Shown one piece after another: positions 63,702-64,000 of a stretch of 64,000 nucleotides of DNA. Where the stretch lies: the NCBI RefSeq assembly GCF_015624485.1, contig NZ_CP061378.1, positions 6,200,001 through 6,264,000 of the forward strand. Direction: 5' to 3'. This DNA is from Bradyrhizobium genosp. L. Its GTDB lineage: Bacteria; Pseudomonadota; Alphaproteobacteria; Rhizobiales; Xanthobacteraceae. The notes below the pieces were generated by a model, which saw only the letters and a program-made list of their open reading frames with translations, was not told the DNA's origin and searched no databases. Position numbers and translations under genes: made by a program. Within the stretch, counting starts at the first letter, position 1; the number at the start of each line of letters is the position of its first letter.

Positions 63702-64000
63702 TTAGCGCCCTCTCTGATCTTCTTCGCTCGTCCCCGATCCCGGGCTGCCGATCGGTACGCCGTTCGTCGAGTGCCCAACGCCAGCGTTTCTATCGGCTTG
63801 AGTCGCGGCTGGGCTCGTTGCGTTCGCTGTCGGTCGTTGGACGTTCGGATTGTTTTGGCTATTGTTGGTGTTCGCGTTGGCCCCCGTGGTGCTGCCTTGC
63901 GTCCCCATGCCAGACGGAGCGGATGGTCCGGAGTTCGCACTGCTCGGCGCGGTCCCTGTACCCGCGCCTGCGCTGGCAGCGGATCCAGCAGACGCCCCAC
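63702..64000 (-). CDS. Low-complexity secreted-type protein, partial at right edge
   Basis: The frame is open to the window edge, so the start is missing. The visible about 98 residues are Ala, Gly, Ser, Thr, Asn and Gln-rich (TGANANTNNSQNNPNVQRPT, GHSTNGVPIGSPGSGTSEED). It is alike in style to the 62573 protein and DUF1236 linkers, which carry signal peptides. Probably an exported disordered protein. Confidence 0.6.
   Translation of the reverse strand, partial: GASAGSAASAGAGTGTAPSSANSGPSAPSGMGTQGSTTGANANTNNSQNNPNVQRPTANATSPAATQADRNAGVGHSTNGVPIGSPGSGTSEEDQRGR

Overview
The window reads as a chromosomal segment of an alphaproteobacterium of the Bradyrhizobium / Rhodopseudomonas type. It has high GC, many small proteins of kinds I associate with Bradyrhizobium (DUF6894, DUF3551, DUF1236, CsbD, DUF892 and several short unnamed families), hybrid PAS kinases, and alphaproteobacterial general-stress (EcfG) promoter motifs of the form GGAAC-N16-CGTT. 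No rRNA, complete tRNA, CRISPR array, intact insertion sequence or integrase gene is visible.

Layout. 0-2.5 kb: the tail of an Old Yellow Enzyme gene, an alpha/beta hydrolase, then two tRNA 3' fragments (Ser, Lys) that look like integration scars. 3-9.6 kb: a LysR regulator divergent from an RND efflux operon. 9.9-12 kb: a DUF1330 relic and a yellow/MRJP-family secreted protein divergent from an HxlR regulator. 12.6-19 kb: small proteins and a KaiC-KaiB-KaiB-histidine kinase operon headed by a ribbon-helix-helix protein with an inverted repeat in front of it. 19.8-23.2 kb: an AraC regulator and a GGDEF/EAL protein. 23.3-33 kb: dead cupin/AhpD genes, a hybrid kinase, and an operon with a 1234-residue double kinase, a receiver, a small protein and a broken HAD gene. 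33-39 kb: general-stress genes (DUF892, CsbD, DUF4142, PAP2, membrane proteins with tiny hydrophobic partners). 39-44 kb: a TPP enzyme, DUF763, DUF72 and flavodoxin-like run. 44-54 kb: small proteins, a second membrane-protein/peptide pair, and a broken winged-helix/TolB/TPR gene next to an intact adenylate-cyclase-type paralogue. 54.8-64 kb: envelope and secreted stress proteins, a glycosyltransferase/L,D-transpeptidase operon, and several chimeric gene relics.

Two themes stand out. First, about nine start sites carry GGAAC-N16-(CGTT or a close variant) 21-46 bp upstream, so much of 24-58 kb behaves like one general-stress regulon feeding the envelope, ferritin-like proteins and at least one sensor kinase. 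Second, the same stretch is a graveyard. Many small families occur as one intact and one frameshifted copy, and three places show two unrelated gene remnants joined by a deletion. Long genes such as the RND pump and the kinases are intact, so poor sequence quality is not the simplest explanation.

The KaiBC-kinase-RHH operon is the best candidate for a system worth experimental work. The EcfG-linked pairing of a roughly 280-residue membrane protein with a 23-24-residue hydrophobic peptide comes next. All assignments are by reading; no database search was possible. Coordinates of hand-located sites may be off by one or two bases.
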